Positions 61,837 to 64,000 of a DNA stretch of 64,000 nucleotides are shown piece by piece. The notes beneath the pieces were generated by a model, which was not told the DNA's origin, searched no databases, and saw only the letters and a list, made by a program, of their open reading frames with translations. Location: contig CAWIFL010000005.1 of the NCBI GenBank assembly GCA_963835535.1, forward strand, positions 248,001-312,000. Reading direction: 5' to 3'. Both the position numbers and the translations under genes were made by a program. Each line of letters opens with the position of its first letter. The stretch's first letter is position 1. The stretch comes from Fen-1245 sp963835535 (GTDB lineage Bacteria; Gemmatimonadota; Gemmatimonadetes; Gemmatimonadales; JACORV01).

Positions 61837-62820
61837 GTGCCGCTGCTCCTCGGCGAAGCGGACCTGAAGCGGGTCCTGGACATGCGCGAGCTGATCCCGG
61901 CGATGCGCGACGCCCTCGCGCACTTCTCCCGCGGCGACGTCGTCCAGCCGGTGCGCCCCACGCTCAGGATCGAGCCGGCCGGGGGCTACTACTCGACCAT
62001 GCCGGCGTACCTGCGCGACGAGCGGGGCGGGGCACTCGGCATGAAGTCGGTGACCTTCTTCCCGGGGAACGCCGGCGGGCCGCGCCCCACGCACCTGGCC
62101 ACCGTGCTCCTGCTGGATGCCGCGACGGGCGCCCTGGCGGCGCTCCTCGACGGACGGCTCATCACGGAGATGCGGACGGCTGCGGTCACGGCCGTGTCGG
62201 TGGACCTGCTGGCGCGCCGCGGCGCCGCGCGCCTCGCGATCCTCGGGTCGGGGGTCCAGGCCCGGAGTCACCTCGAGGCCGTCGCGCTGGTGCGCCCGCT
62301 CGCGTCGGTGGTCGTCTGGTCGCGGGATCCGGCGCACGCCGCCCTGTTCGCGCGAGAGATGGCGGGCACGATCGCCTGCCCGATCCGGGCCGCGGCGACC
62401 GTGCGCGAGGCGATGCGGGGGGCGGAAATCGTCGTCGCGGTCACGGCGGCGCGGGCGCCGATCACCGACGCGGCGTGGCTGGAGCCGGGGATGCACCTGT
62501 GCGCGATCGGCTCGTCGGCGCCGGACATGCGCGAGCTGGACGCGGCGACGGTGGCGCGGAGCCGGGTCTTCGTGGACTCGCGCGCCTCGGCCGAAGTGGA
62601 GGCGGGAGACCTGATCCTGGCGCAGCAGGAAGGGCGGATCGGCGCCGGCCACGTCGTGGCCGAGCTGGGCGAAGTCCTGGCGGGCGCGCCGGGCCGCAGG
62701 TCGGAGGACGAGATCACCCTCTTCAAGTCGCTCGGGCTCGCCGTCGAGGACGTCGTCACGGCGCGCCTCGCGGTCGCCCGCGCGAAGGCCATGGGAGTCG
62801 GAACGGAGGTGACGCTGTGA
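61837..62820 (+). CDS. Ornithine cyclodeaminase / mu-crystallin family protein
   Basis: A 327-residue NAD(P)-binding enzyme: substrate region MKSVTFFPGN, Rossmann GSGVQARSHLEAV and SRDPAHA. Family members include ornithine cyclodeaminase, alanine dehydrogenase and ketimine reductases; the reaction here cannot be fixed. GTG start three bases after the ATP-grasp stop. Confidence 0.9.
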   Translation: MPLLLGEADLKRVLDMRELIPAMRDALAHFSRGDVVQPVRPTLRIEPAGGYYSTMPAYLRDERGGALGMKSVTFFPGNAGGPRPTHLATVLLLDAATGALAALLDGRLITEMRTAAVTAVSVDLLARRGAARLAILGSGVQARSHLEAVALVRPLASVVVWSRDPAHAALFAREMAGTIACPIRAAATVREAMRGAEIVVAVTAARAPITDAAWLEPGMHLCAIGSSAPDMRELDAATVARSRVFVDSRASAEVEAGDLILAQQEGRIGAGHVVAELGEVLAGAPGRRSEDEITLFKSLGLAVEDVVTARLAVARAKAMGVGTEVTL

Positions 62821-62822
62821 TC

Positions 62823-62840
62823 CCCGGGCCCGAGCCCGGG
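62823..62840 (+). terminator. GC hairpin after the OCD-family gene
   Basis: Perfect 7-bp stem CCCGGGC / GCCCGGG with a four-base loop, starting three bases past the stop. No T-run. Confidence 0.5.
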
Positions 62841-62965
62841 CGCGCGGGTGCAGAACTTGCCCTGTATTCACAGGACGGGAGTTCGGAAAGGGGCCGCGGC
62901 GGTGGTGCGCCTGCGCTCCCCGACCACTATCTTGACTGCGCCGAAACCCACCTGGAGGACCGCTC

Positions 62966-63826
62966 GTGCCGCAGATCTGGATCGACGGGAAGTTCTACGA
63001 GAAGGACGAGGCCAAGGTCTCCGTCTTCGACCATGGCCTCCTGTACGGTGACGGGGTGTTCGAGGGCATCCGGGCCTACAACGGCCGGGTGTTCCGGCTG
63101 AAGTCGCACCTCGACCGCCTCTACGCGTCGGCCAAGGCGATCCTGCTCGACATCCCGATGCCGCTGGACGCGATGACGGCGATGGTCCTGGAGTGCATGC
63201 GCGTCAACAAGCTCTCGGATGCGTACATCCGGCTGGTGGTGACGCGCGGCGTCGGCGACCTCGGGCTCGATCCCCGCAAGTGCGTCAAGCCGAGCATCAT
63301 CTGCATCGCGGACAAGATCGCCCTGTTCGCGGCGGCGGCGGCCGAGAAGGGGCTCACGATGATGACGGCGCCGACGCCCGTGAATCACCGCGAGGGGCTG
63401 AGCCCGCGGGTCAAGTCGCTGAACTACCTGGCGCACATCCTGGCCAAGTGGGAGGCGATCAACGCGGGCGTGGACGAGGCGCTGATGCTCGAGTCCACGG
63501 GCGAGGTCGCCGAGGGCGTGGGCGAGAACGTGTTCTGCGTCACCAATCACACGTTGCGCACGCCGCCGGCGTACTCGGGGATCCTGCGCGGCGTGACCCG
63601 CGACGCGGTGATCGAGCTGGGGCGCGCGGCCGGCTACGAAGTCCGCGAGGAGTCGCTGAACCGCTACGACCTCTACACCGCCGACGAGGTCTTCCTCTCG
63701 GGCACGGCGGCCGAGGTGGTGGGGGTGATCAAGCTCGATGGGCGGAAGATCGGGAGCGGGGCGGTCGGGCCGGTGACCAGGGACCTGGCAGTCCGGTTCC
63801 GCGACCTGGTGTGCAAGGAGATCTGA
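62966..63826 (+). CDS. ilvE: Branched-chain-amino-acid aminotransferase
   Basis: A 286-residue fold-IV PLP enzyme: WIDGKFYEKDEAKVSVFDHG start, LYGDGVFEGIRAY, the PLP lysine in RVKSLNYLAHI, TGEVAEGVGENVF and FLSGTAAEVV. It interconverts Leu/Ile/Val and their keto acids. GTG start preceded by GGAGG. TATCTT at 62928-62933 may be its -10. Confidence 0.93.
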   Translation: MPQIWIDGKFYEKDEAKVSVFDHGLLYGDGVFEGIRAYNGRVFRLKSHLDRLYASAKAILLDIPMPLDAMTAMVLECMRVNKLSDAYIRLVVTRGVGDLGLDPRKCVKPSIICIADKIALFAAAAAEKGLTMMTAPTPVNHREGLSPRVKSLNYLAHILAKWEAINAGVDEALMLESTGEVAEGVGENVFCVTNHTLRTPPAYSGILRGVTRDAVIELGRAAGYEVREESLNRYDLYTADEVFLSGTAAEVVGVIKLDGRKIGSGAVGPVTRDLAVRFRDLVCKEI

Positions 63827-63858
63827 CCCCCGAAAGACGGCCGGCGGCGGGAAAATCC

Positions 63859-63887
63859 TTGCCCCGCCGCCTGGCCCCCGTCATATT
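63859..63887 (+). promoter_or_regulatory. Candidate promoter of the last gene
   Basis: TTGCCC, 17-base spacer, CATATT, ending ten bases before the ATG at 63898; the leader would be only a few bases. Confidence 0.45.
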
Positions 63888-63897
63888 GCGGCCACCG

Positions 63898-64000
63898 ATG
63901 CGGACAACGTTCGTTCTTCCGACCCTGCTGGGCCTCGCCGCGTGCGCGCACGCGGGGGCCCGCCCCACGCCCGCGGCTGCGCCGCGCGAGCCGGTGGCGG
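63898..64000 (+). CDS. Lipoprotein, 3'-truncated by window edge
   Basis: Only 34 residues are visible: a lipoprotein signal with lipobox LGLAAC, then an Ala/Pro-rich start of the mature protein. Function cannot be told. Confidence 0.6.
   Translation, partial: MRTTFVLPTLLGLAACAHAGARPTPAAAPREPVA

Overview
The window is a very GC-rich bacterial chromosome segment with densely packed, often overlapping genes. Several traits suggest a Gemmatimonadota-like organism, probably from a metagenome: lipoprotein and beta-propeller surface proteins, a TonB receptor with a carboxypeptidase-regulatory plug, a phosphate-type porin, and many GTG starts. This placement is an inference; no rRNA gene is present.

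1-2242: end of deoC, a His-rich small protein, a flippase-like membrane protein and two tiny envelope genes. 2295-16726: a large phosphate-response block, all on the minus strand. A porin, pstSCA, two pstB genes, phoU, two thymidylate-kinase-like genes (one with an altered P-loop) and a Ppx/GppA phosphatase form one chain. Upstream lies a glycosyltransferase / phosphodiesterase / PAP2 cassette that looks like membrane-lipid remodelling, then phoRB. Two similar 11-bp-period direct repeats resembling Pho boxes precede the porin and the glycosyltransferase.

16812-29336: divergent from phoB, a nucleotidase, adenosine deaminase and nucleoside phosphorylase release phosphate and salvage purines. 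Then follow thiD, an rRNA methyltransferase, a prepilin peptidase, a single-domain Clp-type ATPase, a secreted metalloprotease, the ffh-rpsP-rimM-trmD-rplS-rnhB housekeeping operon and a lone receiver domain. 29444-35226: a cupredoxin-like lipoprotein, an M1 aminopeptidase and a TonB-dependent receptor.

35386-48058: a 12.6-kb genomic island in a tRNA-Lys gene, bounded by 36-bp direct repeats made of the 5' half of the tRNA. Its cargo is a visibly less GC-rich two-gene operon, an HD phosphohydrolase fused to a phosphoribosyltransferase-like domain plus a 134-aa partner, which is a candidate conflict (anti-phage) system. It also carries orphan membrane and envelope genes and three insertion sequences (IS21, IS110, IS481 types). 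The IS481-type element lies against an integrase that has lost its N-terminal part. The IS110 element encodes a readable bridge RNA whose guide loops match the element's ends and its flanks.

48155-64000: a frameshifted subtilisin-like protease, an old-yellow-enzyme homologue, a beta-hydroxyacid dehydrogenase, an isochorismatase-fold protein, an ABC exporter with a frameshifted ATPase, an adenine/adenosine deaminase, an MgtA-type Mg2+ ATPase coupled to a PTS EIIA protein, an Nfu scaffold, an ATP-grasp/ornithine-cyclodeaminase-family pair, a branched-chain aminotransferase and the start of a lipoprotein.
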